A stretch of 64,000 nt of DNA, from NCBI RefSeq assembly GCF_900113575.1, contig NZ_FOPV01000001.1, forward strand, positions 248,001 through 312,000. Reading direction: 5' to 3'. The notes under the pieces are model-generated. The model was not told the DNA's origin. It did no database searches and saw nothing but the letters and a program-made list of their open reading frames with translations. This document shows, in pieces, positions 17,915 through 27,994 of this stretch (positions are counted from its first letter, which is position 1; every line of letters starts with the position of its first letter). The stretch comes from Nitrosospira sp. Nsp14. Lineage in GTDB: Bacteria; Pseudomonadota; Gammaproteobacteria; Burkholderiales; Nitrosomonadaceae. The translations under genes and the position numbers were made by a program.

Positions 17915-19639
17915 ATGCGTGTATCCAATTTTTTTATTTCCACTCTTAAGGAAGCGCCGGCGGAAGCGGAATTGGCCAGCCACAAGCTGATGTTGCGTGC
18001 CGGCCTTATTAAACGGCTCGGTAGCGGCCTTTATACATGGATGCCGCTTGGCTTGAAAGTCCTGCGCAAGGTAGAAAATATCGTACGAGAGGAGATGGAC
18101 GCAAACGATGCGATAGAACTTCTGATGCCCGCGATACAACCGGCCGAATTATGGCGGGAAACCGGCCGCTGGGACGTTTTCGGTCCTCAGATGTTGAAAA
18201 TCCAGGACAGGCACCAACGCGATTTCTGCTTCGGTCCCACGCACGAGGAAGTAATTACCGACATTGTTCGACGTGAAGTCAAGAGTTATCGCCAATTGCC
18301 TCTGACCTTTTATCAGGTCCAAACCAAATTTCGCGACGAGATCCGGCCCCGCTTCGGTGTAATGCGGGCACGCGAATTTGTGATGAAAGACGCTTATTCC
18401 TTCCATACCGACATTGGCAGCCTGGAGCAAACGTATCGTGTCATGCATGATGCGTATTGCCGCATATTCGACCGTCTGGGGTTGAGATTTCGCGCAGTAA
18501 CTGCCGATACCGGAGCGATTGGAGGCGGCAGTTCACACGAGTTTCACGTTCTCGCCGACTCCGGCGAGGACGCGATCGCCTTTTGTCCAGATTCGGATTA
18601 TGCGGCAAACGTCGAAATGGCCGAGGCGTTATTACCTGAAGCGCCACCGCGCGCAGCCGACGGGATGATGCAAAAGGTAGCGACGCCGGCGAAAAAAACC
18701 TGCGATGAGGTGGCCGCGTTTCTGAACCTTCCCGTCGAGCAGACTGTAAAGACCATCGCGGTTATTGCCCAAGGAAGGATGCATCTGCTGCTCTTGCGTG
18801 GCGACCATCACCTGAATGAGACCAAAATTCGCAAGATCCCCTTTCTGGCGGATTTCAGGCTGGCGAGGGAAGAAGAAATCCGGATAGAAATTGGATGCGT
18901 TCCAGGATATATCGGACCTGTCGGTCTTCAGCTTCCTGTGGTTGCGGATCGCATGGTAGCGGTAATGAGCAACTTCGTTTGCGGCGCGAATGAGGAAGGT
19001 TGTCATCTCATCAATGTCAACTTTGACCGGGATGTGAGAGAACCCGACCACATTCTCGACATTCGAACCGTGGTAGCCGGAGATCCGTCACCCGATGGTC
19101 TTGGGCGACTGGAAATATGCCGCGGCATCGAGGTGGGCCATATTTTCAAGCTGCATACCAAGTATTCCGAAGCAATGAATGCCAGTTACCTGGATGAGTC
19201 TGGGCAGCCACGATTCATGGAAATGGGCTGCTACGGAATCGGGGTATCGCGAATCGTGGCGGCGGCAATCGAGCAGAATCACGACGGGCGCGGCATCATT
19301 TTCTCCGGGGCAATGGCGCCGTTCCAGGTTGTCATTATTCCCATCGGACTACGCAAGAATGCACAGGTGAAGGCTGAAGCGGAAAAACTATACGAGGAGC
19401 TGTGCGCTGCGGGCATCGAGGTTTTGCTTGATGACCGCGACGACCGTCCAGGCGTGATGTTTGCCGACATGGAACTGATTGGTATTCCTCATCGTGTCGT
19501 CTTGGGCGAAAGAAGCTTGAAGACACAGCATCTCGAGTACCAGGGGCGTCAGGATGAAGAGCCTCAGGCTGTGCCGTTGCCCTCCCGAAACATCATTGAG
19601 TTGTTGAAAGTGCGCATAGGTACGGGTAAAAGCGCGTGA
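17915..19639 (+). CDS. proS: Proline--tRNA ligase
   Basis: Class II aminoacyl-tRNA synthetase charging tRNA-Pro. It has 574 residues, the length of the bacterial type with an inserted editing domain. Motif 1 lies in [17 protein letters not shown], motif 2 in the [21 protein letters not shown] block at about 138-158, and motif 3 in GCYGIGVSR at about 438-446. The INS editing domain (about 225-400) contains [10 protein letters not shown] and GDHHLNETK. It is monocistronic, diverging from rppH and converging on the TlpA-like gene. Confidence 0.97.
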   Translation: MRVSNFFISTLKEAPAEAELASHKLMLRAGLIKRLGSGLYTWMPLGLKVLRKVENIVREEMDANDAIELLMPAIQPAELWRETGRWDVFGPQMLKIQDRHQRDFCFGPTHEEVITDIVRREVKSYRQLPLTFYQVQTKFRDEIRPRFGVMRAREFVMKDAYSFHTDIGSLEQTYRVMHDAYCRIFDRLGLRFRAVTADTGAIGGGSSHEFHVLADSGEDAIAFCPDSDYAANVEMAEALLPEAPPRAADGMMQKVATPAKKTCDEVAAFLNLPVEQTVKTIAVIAQGRMHLLLLRGDHHLNETKIRKIPFLADFRLAREEEIRIEIGCVPGYIGPVGLQLPVVADRMVAVMSNFVCGANEEGCHLINVNFDRDVREPDHILDIRTVVAGDPSPDGLGRLEICRGIEVGHIFKLHTKYSEAMNASYLDESGQPRFMEMGCYGIGVSRIVAAAIEQNHDGRGIIFSGAMAPFQVVIIPIGLRKNAQVKAEAEKLYEELCAAGIEVLLDDRDDRPGVMFADMELIGIPHRVVLGERSLKTQHLEYQGRQDEEPQAVPLPSRNIIELLKVRIGTGKSA

Positions 19640-19698
19640 GTCAAACTTGACCAGGGGAAATGCCGCACCTGCGAACATATTTCATGTTCTGATGGGCG

Positions 19699-20208
19699 CT
19701 AGTTTTCTTTGCGCTTGATTGCCGGCCCACGGTCCTTATTTTGCGGTTTTGGTGGCGAATAGTCACGCATGTATTCTTCCAGGCTTTCGCGCGAAATCAG
19801 CCCCACCTTGTAGACGGCCGGGTTGCCTGCGGGATCGAACACATAGGTGGTGGGCAGCATCGAAATCGGGCCGATCTGGGAAGCGATCTTTCTATCGCCT
19901 AGCACAATTGGATAGGAGATGGCCATGGATTTGACGTATTTCAGCACTGTCTTGGGATCGCTATAATCCATGGCTATACCGATCACCATCACGTCGTTGC
20001 GGCTTTCATATAGTGATATCAAGTCAGGAATTTCCTTCAAGCAAGGTGGACACCAGGTCGCCCAGAAATTTATAAGGACCCATTTGCCCTTGTAATCCGA
20101 TAACGTAAGCTTCTTGCCCATATGATCGGTAAAATTAAAACCTTTGGCTTCAGCGCTGGTGGATAGCGACAGCAACAGGCAAAGCAGGGTAGCGAGGTAG
20201 CGCATCAT
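19699..20208 (-). CDS. TlpA-like periplasmic thioredoxin
   Basis: A 169-residue exported thiol-disulphide oxidoreductase. A signal peptide covers about 1-21 (MMRYLATLLCLLLSLSTSAEA) and the thioredoxin-fold active site WCPPC is at 52-56 in the typical INFWATWCPPCLKE block. TlpA/ResA-like proteins reduce periplasmic disulphides, for instance in cytochrome c maturation or copper-centre assembly; which applies here is not known. The start is four nt after the stop of the YihY-like gene, pointing to a two-gene operon. An in-frame ATG at 20241 would overlap that gene but puts residues in front of a good signal peptide. Confidence 0.9.
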   Translation of the reverse strand: MMRYLATLLCLLLSLSTSAEAKGFNFTDHMGKKLTLSDYKGKWVLINFWATWCPPCLKEIPDLISLYESRNDVMVIGIAMDYSDPKTVLKYVKSMAISYPIVLGDRKIASQIGPISMLPTTYVFDPAGNPAVYKVGLISRESLEEYMRDYSPPKPQNKDRGPAIKRKEN

Positions 20209-20212
20209 TTTG

Positions 20213-21457
20213 TCAGGTAGACGTAATGCCAGGTACTGCATTACCGATAGAAGATGGATTAAAAAGTTGCGTCAGCGGTAGATTCATTTTATCGTTCATG
20301 CCAGCCGTAATTTCGTCAAGCAGCTGCTCCAGCCTCGAATTGCCCGCTGTGGCCGCGCGGGCGGCTTCGGGGCGAAATGTAAAGAGGCGATAGATGTCAG
20401 CGACCGTGATTTTTGCGGGATCCAGTATCAGCACCCACCCTCCTCCTTTTACCTGCCGCACGAGATCGGCATCCCCCATGAGTTCGAGTATCGGCTCCAT
20501 CTCTTCTAGACTGAGCTTAAGTCGTTCGCGGAGACTGGAGTATGTTTCAACTTTACCGCTGCTAAATCCCTCTGCAAGCACTTGCAGCAGGCGTAGCGCG
20601 TCGACAAACTGCTTGCCCTGAGCTGTTGCGTCGCGCCGCCATTCGCCAAAGCGCCAGCTTGAAAGCGACGCGGCGATCACTGCTCCCAACAGCACCATGA
20701 GCCATGATAGATAAACCCACATTAAAAAAATAGGGATGGCGGCGAATGCGCCATAAACCGCCTGATATGTGGGGAAATGAGTGACATAGGACGCAAACCC
20801 CTGTTTCATTATTTCGAATCCCACGGCCGCCGCCACGCCACCGGCGACGGCATGGCGCCATGAAACCAGCCGGTTGGGCACGATGAGATACGCGGCGGAA
20901 AAAGCAATGCTCGTCAGTATGATCGGCGCAAGTTGCAGAAGTGCGACGCTGATGCCTGGAACGTCCTGGGCCAGACCCATTGAGACGCCGATCAGCCAGG
21001 AGGTCAGCGACAGGCTCGCACCAATCAATAACGGCCCGATGCTCAGCGTCGCCCAGTAAATCAACAGACGGTGCAAGAGCGGGCGGAGTCGCGGCACACG
21101 CCAGATTCCATTCAGCGCCTTATCGATGGTGAGCATGAGCGCGAGCGCGGTCGCGCCAAGAAAAGCGGTACCGATCGCTGTCAATCGCACCGCATTGTCG
21201 GCAAATTGCTGCATATATACCGCGATAGCCTTGTTTGCAGCCTCGGGTACCATGGTTGTAAGAAGAAATATCTTTATTTGGCTGGAAAACTCGGCAAAGG
21301 CGGGAAACGCCGCAACGATCGATAGTGCGATGGCGATGAGCGGTACCAGTGAGAGCAAAGTTGTAAAAGTGAGGCTGCCGGCCACCTGCGTACAGTTGTG
21401 TTGCACGAAGCGGGCGAGAACGTAGGTGGCGAAATCCAGAAACCGAGAGGATTTCAT
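20213..21457 (-). CDS. YihY/BrkB family inner-membrane protein
   Basis: A 414-residue protein of the YihY (UPF0761) / BrkB family. It has about six membrane helices in residues 30-265, with the conserved blocks AGSLTFTTLLSLVPLIAIAL near the start and YQAVYGAFAAIPIFLMWVYL near 240, followed by a soluble C-terminal domain of about 150 residues containing a winged-helix-like segment. The family was once annotated as ribonuclease BN, which is wrong; its function is unknown. It probably shares a transcript with the TlpA-like gene downstream. Confidence 0.9.
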   Translation of the reverse strand: MKSSRFLDFATYVLARFVQHNCTQVAGSLTFTTLLSLVPLIAIALSIVAAFPAFAEFSSQIKIFLLTTMVPEAANKAIAVYMQQFADNAVRLTAIGTAFLGATALALMLTIDKALNGIWRVPRLRPLLHRLLIYWATLSIGPLLIGASLSLTSWLIGVSMGLAQDVPGISVALLQLAPIILTSIAFSAAYLIVPNRLVSWRHAVAGGVAAAVGFEIMKQGFASYVTHFPTYQAVYGAFAAIPIFLMWVYLSWLMVLLGAVIAASLSSWRFGEWRRDATAQGKQFVDALRLLQVLAEGFSSGKVETYSSLRERLKLSLEEMEPILELMGDADLVRQVKGGGWVLILDPAKITVADIYRLFTFRPEAARAATAGNSRLEQLLDEITAGMNDKMNLPLTQLFNPSSIGNAVPGITST

Positions 21458-21569
21458 GAGTTGTCGGGCTGCCTAATAGGATTGAGAAAGGAACTCAACG
21501 CGCCCTTGTCCAGACAACACTCTCCCCCTCGCGACAACGAGAATTGTGTTCCGCCCGGCAAGGCCTTGC

Positions 21570-23102
21570 CTACACTTGCGGGTGGGCGCGCTCCAGCTTG
21601 CTGTGAAGCTTGTTGAGGGCGCTGAGATAGGCTTTCGCTGAGGCGACCACAATGTCGGTATCGGCCCCGTTACCGTTGACGATTCGCCCTGATTTTTGCA
21701 ATCGTACCGTCACCTCGCCTTGCGAATCGGTACCGCTGGTGATCGCGTTAACCGAAAACAGCTGTAACTCGGCGCCGCTGTTCAGTATTTTTTCTATCGC
21801 GCGGAAAGTGGCATCCACCGGACCGCTGCCCTCGGACTCGGCGCGGGATTCCCTCCCTTCTTCCGCGATCACGATGCTTGCGTGTGGCATTTCCCCAGTT
21901 TCGCTATGAGCTGTAAGCGATAATAGCTTGTAGTGCTCATGCAAGGTCATGGCGTCGTCTGAAATCAGCGCATACAGGTCCTCATCGAAAATGTCATGCT
22001 TCTTGTCCGCCAGTTCCTTGAAACGCATGAATGTGGTGTTAAGCACCTCCTCTGATCCAAACTCGATCCCCAGCTCCGCTAGACGGCTGCGAAAGGCGTT
22101 GCGCCCGGAATGCTTCCCCAGCAACAACTTATTCGCTCCCCAGCCAACATCCTCCGCACGCATGATTTCATATGTTTCACGATGCTTGAGCACGCCATCC
22201 TGATGTATGCCTGATTCATGAGCGAACGCGTTGGCGCCAACGATCGCTTTGTTAGGCTGCACCGGAAAACCGGTTATGCCCGATACCAGTTTGCTGGTCG
22301 GTACGATGTGTACCGTATCAATTCGGGTATCGCACTCGAAGTAATCCTGTCGAGTGCGAACTGCCATCACAATCTCCTCCAGCGAGGCATTGCCTGCACG
22401 TTCGCCCAGGCCATTCACCGTGCATTCCACCTGCCGCGCGCCGTGAGACACCGCGGATAAGGAATTTGCTACCGCTAGTCCGAGGTCGTTATGACAGTGC
22501 ACCGAGAACACAACCTTGTCGGAACCCGGGATACGCTCGCGTAACGTCTGTATCAGGCTTCCAAATTGTTCCGGCATGGTGTAACCCACGGTATCGGGAA
22601 TATTCAGGGTCCTGGCGCCGGCATTAATGACCGCTTCAAGTACTCGGCAGAGGAAAGTTATATCGGAGCGGCCGGCATCTTCGGGCGAGAATTCTACATC
22701 ATCCGTATATTGACGCGCCCACTTTACCGCTTTCACCGCTTGTTCCACCACCTGGTCTGGAGACATGCGCAGTTTCTTCTCCATATGGATCGGCGAAGTG
22801 GCTATAAACGTATGAATACGCGCCGAACGGGCCCCCTGCAAAGCTTCGCCGGCGCGTTTGATATCCGCTTCTATTGCCCGGGCAAGGCCACATACGGTGC
22901 TGTCCCTGATCGAGTCAGCCACAGCCTTAACCGCCTCGAAGTCGCCATTCGAAGCGGCGGGGAAACCCGCTTCAATTATGTCCACGCGCATGCGTTCCAG
23001 CTGTCGTGCAATACGCACTTTCTCCTCTTTTGTCATTGAGGCGCCGGGGCTCTGCTCGCCATCGCGGAGCGTGGTGTCAAAAATAATCAAATGCTCTTTC
23101 AA
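21570..23102 (-). CDS. leuA: 2-isopropylmalate synthase
   Basis: First enzyme of leucine synthesis, condensing acetyl-CoA with 2-oxoisovalerate. The 510-residue protein has the catalytic TIM barrel with [16 protein letters not shown] at 8-23, the metal-binding [14 protein letters not shown] region at about 200, and the C-terminal LeuA regulatory domain (about 385-505) that binds leucine. The start is a TTG at 23102, the only start in register with the family N-terminus; a GGAG Shine-Dalgarno lies about 9 nt upstream. The leader upstream contains short inverted repeats but no clear leucine-rich leader peptide. Confidence 0.95.
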   Translation of the reverse strand: MKEHLIIFDTTLRDGEQSPGASMTKEEKVRIARQLERMRVDIIEAGFPAASNGDFEAVKAVADSIRDSTVCGLARAIEADIKRAGEALQGARSARIHTFIATSPIHMEKKLRMSPDQVVEQAVKAVKWARQYTDDVEFSPEDAGRSDITFLCRVLEAVINAGARTLNIPDTVGYTMPEQFGSLIQTLRERIPGSDKVVFSVHCHNDLGLAVANSLSAVSHGARQVECTVNGLGERAGNASLEEIVMAVRTRQDYFECDTRIDTVHIVPTSKLVSGITGFPVQPNKAIVGANAFAHESGIHQDGVLKHRETYEIMRAEDVGWGANKLLLGKHSGRNAFRSRLAELGIEFGSEEVLNTTFMRFKELADKKHDIFDEDLYALISDDAMTLHEHYKLLSLTAHSETGEMPHASIVIAEEGRESRAESEGSGPVDATFRAIEKILNSGAELQLFSVNAITSGTDSQGEVTVRLQKSGRIVNGNGADTDIVVASAKAYLSALNKLHSKLERAHPQV

Positions 23103-23515
23103 GGGCTTTCTCCGTTTCCGAAAGAATACTCGAACTATGAAACAGAATCCAGGGACAGATTCCGAGGGGTGAAAAAGTTAGAGCGGGGAGGGGAAGTTAG
23201 CGCGCGGGGCGCAGCAGCGGTCTTGCCAGTTGCGGCAGGTACCACTGGAAAGTGGCAGGAGAAAAGCAGCTGTGATGGTCCATGGAAGAAATATAAAGGC
23301 TTTCCCATGTTCACGCAATAGTCCCTAATGAATAGGGTAACTTAGATGATTCCCGGCAGGAGAAGTCCCAGTAGTGACGGCTCCACGATCAGCAGAGGAT
23401 AGAGCAACGGGAGCGGGACCGCGCATGAATCTAACGAGCACTTGCGCAGGCCGGCTCCCTGTTTCCGATGCTGATTACCCTCCTCCAAAGACGGCTACTT
23501 GGGTAAAAACTAATG

Positions 23516-24451
23516 CTAGAAGGCTGTCTGGTATTGCAAAACGAACTGACCGCGATTAGCGATTTTGCTTCCCGCGGTATTGAATACCGTCGGTTTTGAT
23601 AATCAAACGTAACTTTACTATTGTGTCCTTTTATGAGCCAGTTACTCCCACGTTGAACACATTCATTTGATCGCGCAGGCGCTGGAAATTTGTGCTTGTG
23701 AACGAAAAATATGGCATCAGCTGTCCATTGTTACTGCCTAGCAAATCCTTGGCCATTAAATAACCTATTTGTCCGTACCATATATCGCCCGTCCCCGTTG
23801 GGCGGAACTGTTCAGCTGAGGGGCAGGCGTGGGCGAATGGGCGATAACATGTCCGGCGATGGAGACGCCTGCATGCAGGACGCCTACGAGGCCTAGCAAT
23901 ATAATTTGGGCAAGTATCCTGATACACGTTGCCGGTTTTCCCAAAATAAACCCTTTCTGTTCATCCTGCGTTTTGCGGATAAGCGACTCAATTTGTCGCC
24001 CAGGAAAAAATCAATCGCCGGCACCTCCTGCGGAGATGTTTTCGTCCACGTCCCTGTTCGGGCCAGACGGGGTCGATCCAAACAAAATTCTTCCGAGCGT
24101 GCAGAGAAAATCCTCCTGATCTGGCGCGGAGTGCCGGCATGAGGCATAACCTCGGCTTGGTGGTAACCAGCCCGACGAAGAGCTTGACTCGGCAGATACT
24201 TCTTGTCCCGCGCTGGAAGCACTCTTTTCTCCCGGCATGCGCTCCGGGGTTTTGGCCTCATCTTTTCTACGCGCGTCTGCTGGCGGGGGTTCTGAGGTTT
24301 TGGCGTCATCTTTTCCACCCGGCAATGGCTTGGCAGTTTTATCAAGCAGTCATGGTGCGGAATCGCTCCGCTGTTCCGCTATGATGATCTGAGCAGAAGT
24401 GACACCGCCCATCATGAAAATAATTATTCCCAGTATGACGTATAGCGTCAT
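23516..24451 (-). pseudogene. Degenerate outer-membrane porin
   Basis: The ATG at 24451 has a strong GGGAGGT Shine-Dalgarno and starts an intact signal peptide (MTLYVILGIIIFMMGGVTSA). An in-frame TGA at 24350-24352 follows after 33 codons, and beyond it the same frame continues with a Lys/Asp/Pro-rich stretch. The C-terminal third is recognisable only by changing frame: GDIWYGQIGYLMAKDLLG, then LIKGHNSKVTFDYQNR, then ANRGQFVLQYQTAF ending at the TAG at 23516-23518. The terminal phenylalanine and alternating strands are those of a beta-barrel porin. At least one stop and two or three frameshifts make it non-functional. Confidence 0.75.
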
Positions 24452-24676
24452 CGACCTCCCTGGACATGCGTGCTTCATTATCTTGTCCCCCTGCGACTAG
24501 CGGAAGCAACGGAGAAAATACGCGTTCTCCGGGAACTGCTTCCGAATAAAAGAATGAAGAACAGAATTGGCTACGTGAAGCTGATCAACTCATCGGATAC
24601 CATCCTGCAAGCCGCCATGCCTTCATACAACTATAAACGTCACCTTCTATCCCCTTTCCTCGCTGGACACGCTGTC
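24452..24676. other. Non-coding stretch between two pseudogenes
   Basis: No gene, repeat or terminator was recognised here. It presumably held the promoter of the decayed porin on the minus strand. Confidence 0.4.
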
Positions 24677-25230
24677 CTATTTGACAGGCGCGCGTTTTTC
24701 CATCTCTGCCGCTTCTATCTCCCTACCCGACTTTCTATACAGTTCCGCCAGCTTATTGAGACTTTTGATCACCTGCGGATGGCTGGGACTTAGCCTCCTT
24801 TGCAGAATCTCCAGGGATTGGGTGAAAAGTGGCTCTGCTTCCGCATGATGTGCCATCGCCTCATGGAGAGCGGCAAGATTATTCAGACTCAAGGCGACAT
24901 GGGGTGCTCCGGCCCGAGCACTTTCTGCCAAATCCCGAGCGAGCGCTCGAGCAACCGCTTAGCCAGCATGTATTGGTCCTCGATATAATAGAGATTCCCG
25001 AGATTATTTAAAGTTGACGCCACATCCGGATCACTGGCACCCCACTCATGCGGCGCGACCTCAAGAGCATCGTTTAACAGGTCTGTTGCCCGCTCATATT
25101 GCCGCCCCTGATAAAGTAATTTTGCGGCGTCATTTAAATTGATCCATTCCTGTTCTCCAGCATGAATAGACGCCTGAAAGGCTAGTAAAAGCAGAAGAAG
25201 GAGTAACTAGATGATGGGGACCGGTTTCAT
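24677..25230 (-). pseudogene. Degenerate exported TPR protein
   Basis: Reading from the ATG at 25230, codon 8 is a TAG stop (25207-25209) in front of a leucine-rich signal-like segment. The same frame then gives TPR-like sequence (NDAAKLLYQGRQYERATDLL, STLNNLGNLYYIEDQYMLAK) until it is lost near 24930. After a one-base shift the repeats go on in the next frame (VALSLNNLAALHEAMAHHAE, VIKSLNKLAELYRKSGREIE) and end at 24677. The repeats are of the 42-residue TPR_12 / kinesin light chain-like type. One stop and one frameshift indicate a broken gene, unless both are sequencing errors. Confidence 0.75.
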
Positions 25231-25361
25231 TTCATCACCCGGTAGTCAGGATGACTCATGGATGGGAGGGGTAAACTAAATGGGTAGTTCCATTTTCCGC
25301 CAAGACATGCAATAGCGGAAAATGGATTAGAGTGAAGCTATGGGGCAGCGGACCGAAAAGC

Positions 25362-26210
25362 TCAGGCGATAGAAACCAAGGCGGCTGGCATAATCGAACG
25401 CATGCTATGTTGACGCCGCGTAGCAAGTATTATGAGGCCAAGCCCGGCTAGCAACATGGCATACGTTTCCGGTTCGGGAACGGCAGTGGCGAACCCAGGT
25501 ACATCGGTCTGTACAAACCGTCCATGAACATCCTGAACCTCACGCGCATTTCCTTCCGGAAAAAGCGCGCGGAATGCGTCGATCTGGCCTTTGGATAGAT
25601 CCAGCGGTTGCGCCAAATTAATCCAGCTTACATTTTCAGAGAATGGGGGTGTCGTCAGTGAACCTGGGTAGCGGAAAGACTCCAGATTGGCTGGCAGGAG
25701 TGTATTCAGATTGAAGTGATCGATATTGAGCGTGTCTGAAGTGGTTTGGGGCAAATGGGAAAAAATCGGATCGAGGGCGGTGTTAGCGCTATTGCTCTCG
25801 TTAATCCAACGCCCGACCACCAGCAGGTTACTGCTGGATGGGTCGCTGAACACAAGGTGCATTTCCATCGGAGCAACAACGCCGTTCAGCAAATGTTCCG
25901 CCGGGGTATGAAAGTGAAACTGCGCCAGGTCCCACTCATGACCCGAAACCATCAGCTTGCCAGCACCGGAACTGACATTGGCCCTGAGGGATTTTTCCGG
26001 ATCAGGCGAACCGGTATTGACGACGTTCAAGGCGGTGTCGGAATTAAAATTGAATTGCAACGGGGGCAATGCGCTGAAAACCGAATTTTCCGGGCGAATG
26101 TCGATGGGGCTCTGGCCCTCCCCCGCCGCCTGTGCCACAGGCGGTGCCAGCAAGGGAACGATCAAAGCAAGGGGCGCTAGCCGTAACAGTCCCAAAAATG
26201 ATTTTTTCAT
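25362..26210 (-). CDS. Alpha-class carbonic anhydrase with PEP-CTERM sorting signal
   Basis: Exported zinc enzyme interconverting CO2 and bicarbonate. The 282-residue protein has a signal peptide of about 29 residues, then QSPIDI at 33-38, the zinc ligands His99 and His101 in QFHFHTPAEH and His118 in EMHLVF, and the family block SLTTPPFSENVSW at 184-196. At the C-terminus, VPEPETY (244-250), a membrane helix and an Arg pair (265-266) form a PEP-CTERM signal of the exosortase system. Sixteen residues follow the arginines, more than usual. The ATG at 26210 has a GAGG Shine-Dalgarno 6-8 nt upstream; the GTG three codons earlier is not needed. An outer-surface or periplasmic CO2 supply role fits an autotroph, but that is inference. 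Confidence 0.9.
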   Translation of the reverse strand: MKKSFLGLLRLAPLALIVPLLAPPVAQAAGEGQSPIDIRPENSVFSALPPLQFNFNSDTALNVVNTGSPDPEKSLRANVSSGAGKLMVSGHEWDLAQFHFHTPAEHLLNGVVAPMEMHLVFSDPSSSNLLVVGRWINESNSANTALDPIFSHLPQTTSDTLNIDHFNLNTLLPANLESFRYPGSLTTPPFSENVSWINLAQPLDLSKGQIDAFRALFPEGNAREVQDVHGRFVQTDVPGFATAVPEPETYAMLLAGLGLIILATRRQHSMRSIMPAALVSIA

Positions 26211-26405
26211 AAAGTGCACCTCGTGAAGGAAAAAAAACGAATGACGCCAAAGATGAAACGAACCACGTTGCTGGGCTTAAGGTAGCATGGGCGGTGTGAG
26301 CAAAGCGTCGCGGAAACGTCAAAAAATCGTCAAGCTAGGGTTCGACGCTGGAGTTACGACGGAATCATCCTGCTTGAAATGGGGCCACCCCAGATATGTT
26401 TCTGG

Positions 26406-27809
26406 TCAGACTTTCGAGTCAGGATTGTGCCAGCAGCCATCCCGGGCGATCAATTCTTCGGCGACAGGAGGTCCCCAACTGCCCCGTTCATATATTACCG
26501 CCGGATGATGTTCGGCCAGCACGGGATCGATCACGGCCCACGCTGCATCTACCGCGTCTTCTCGTGTAAAAAGACTTCCATCGCCAACCATGGCATCATG
26601 CAGCAGCCGTTCATAAGGAGATTCACGTCCAAAATGCTCTTCTACCAGGCAGAGTTCGCGCTGATCGCCGATAAACGCCTTGCCTGGGAGTTTGACACGG
26701 GCTGCAATGGCAACGGCAGAGATGGGAGACAGCCGGAAGCGTAAATAATTAGCTTCGCATGCCTCTGACACCGAGTCGGCAAACAGCCGTTGCGGAGGCG
26801 GCTTTAGCTGGACAACCACCTCAGCGGCGGTTTCCGCGAGAAACTTACCCGAGCGCAAATACCAGGGCACGCCTTCCCAGCGCCAGGAATCGATGAAAAG
26901 CCGCAAGGCGCAGAAAGTCTCAACATCTGAATCTTTGGCTACCCCCGCTTCATCGCGATATCCGTCATACTGACCGCGCACCAGATCATCGGCTGCGACG
27001 GGCCGCATGACACGAAAGATATTCACTCTTTCGGCTTGAACGGTACCCAGGCCGGCATAGGGGGGTGGCTCCATGGCGAGCAAGGCGACAATCTGGAATA
27101 GATGGTTCTGAATCACGTCGCGAAGGCAGCCGACGGATTCGTAAAACGCACCCCTTCCTTCTACGCCGAAATGCTCTGCGAGTGTTATCTGAACACTGGC
27201 GACATAGTGTCGGTTCCAGATCGGCTCAAGGAACGAGTTGGCAAACCTGAAATACAAAATATTCATGATGGCCTCTTTCCCGAGAAAATGATCGATGCGA
27301 AAAATCGATTCTTCCGGGAATACAGACCGCGCGATGCGGTTGAGCTCACGTGCCGAAGCCAAGTCGCGTCCAAACGGTTTTTCAACAATAACTCGAGCAT
27401 CGCTTGCCAAGTCCATAGCGTGTAGCCCTCTTATCACGTTCTCAAAGAGGGATGGCGGGATGGCAAGATAATGCACGGGCCGCTTGGCGTCCCCGAGAAC
27501 CTGCTTGAGCTCCTTGAACGTATCGAGGTGATTGTAATCGCCGCGCACGTATCGAAACAGAGAAAGCAGGTGGTCGAGCGCGTTCTGGTCGTCAACCTTT
27601 CCGGAGGGGCTTACGGCCTGGGCTATCCTCTCGCGAACCTGCTCGAGACTCCACGGCGAGAATGCGACCCCGACCACCGGAACGTTGAGGAAGCCTTGTT
27701 TTACCAATGCATAAAGCGCTGGAAAAATTTTCTTGTAGGCCAGATCGCCGGTTGCGCCGAACAGCACCAAGGCGTCCGACGGCGCGGTGCCTTTGTTGAT
27801 CTCCTGCAT
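26406..27809 (-). CDS. zwf: Glucose-6-phosphate 1-dehydrogenase
   Basis: First enzyme of the oxidative pentose phosphate pathway, oxidising glucose 6-phosphate with NAD(P)+. It has 467 residues from the ATG at 27809, which has a very strong GAGGAGGAGG Shine-Dalgarno. The nucleotide-binding [10 protein letters not shown] is at 18-27, EKPFG at 143-147, and the active-site signature RIDHFLGKE at 171-179. The ORF is open to 27968, but the extra 53 residues carry no homology to the family. It is last of the minus-strand sugar-phosphate group, 185 bp after pgm. Confidence 0.96.
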   Translation of the reverse strand: MQEINKGTAPSDALVLFGATGDLAYKKIFPALYALVKQGFLNVPVVGVAFSPWSLEQVRERIAQAVSPSGKVDDQNALDHLLSLFRYVRGDYNHLDTFKELKQVLGDAKRPVHYLAIPPSLFENVIRGLHAMDLASDARVIVEKPFGRDLASARELNRIARSVFPEESIFRIDHFLGKEAIMNILYFRFANSFLEPIWNRHYVASVQITLAEHFGVEGRGAFYESVGCLRDVIQNHLFQIVALLAMEPPPYAGLGTVQAERVNIFRVMRPVAADDLVRGQYDGYRDEAGVAKDSDVETFCALRLFIDSWRWEGVPWYLRSGKFLAETAAEVVVQLKPPPQRLFADSVSEACEANYLRFRLSPISAVAIAARVKLPGKAFIGDQRELCLVEEHFGRESPYERLLHDAMVGDGSLFTREDAVDAAWAVIDPVLAEHHPAVIYERGSWGPPVAEELIARDGCWHNPDSKV

Positions 27810-27994
27810 TTTAGCCTCCTCCTCGTTCTCTATATCCGGATCTCTACAGCGTATCTCGCTACGCGTGGGCCGGTTGGGTATCCCGCTGTTACTGCGGATG
27901 CGCCACACGAGGGTCGCTATCCGCATATTCTCATATATCTGTGACCCTAGAGTCAGACGCCAGCGCATGCGCTGGCCTGGTATTCCGCGAACCG

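Noticed and set aside
20213-21457. Ribonuclease BN
   Set aside because: An old misannotation of the YihY family; no nuclease motif is present.
24011-24345. Two overlapping minus-strand frames read as Lys/Pro-rich proteins
   Set aside because: They lie inside the broken porin and follow its in-frame stop; better explained as decayed sequence.
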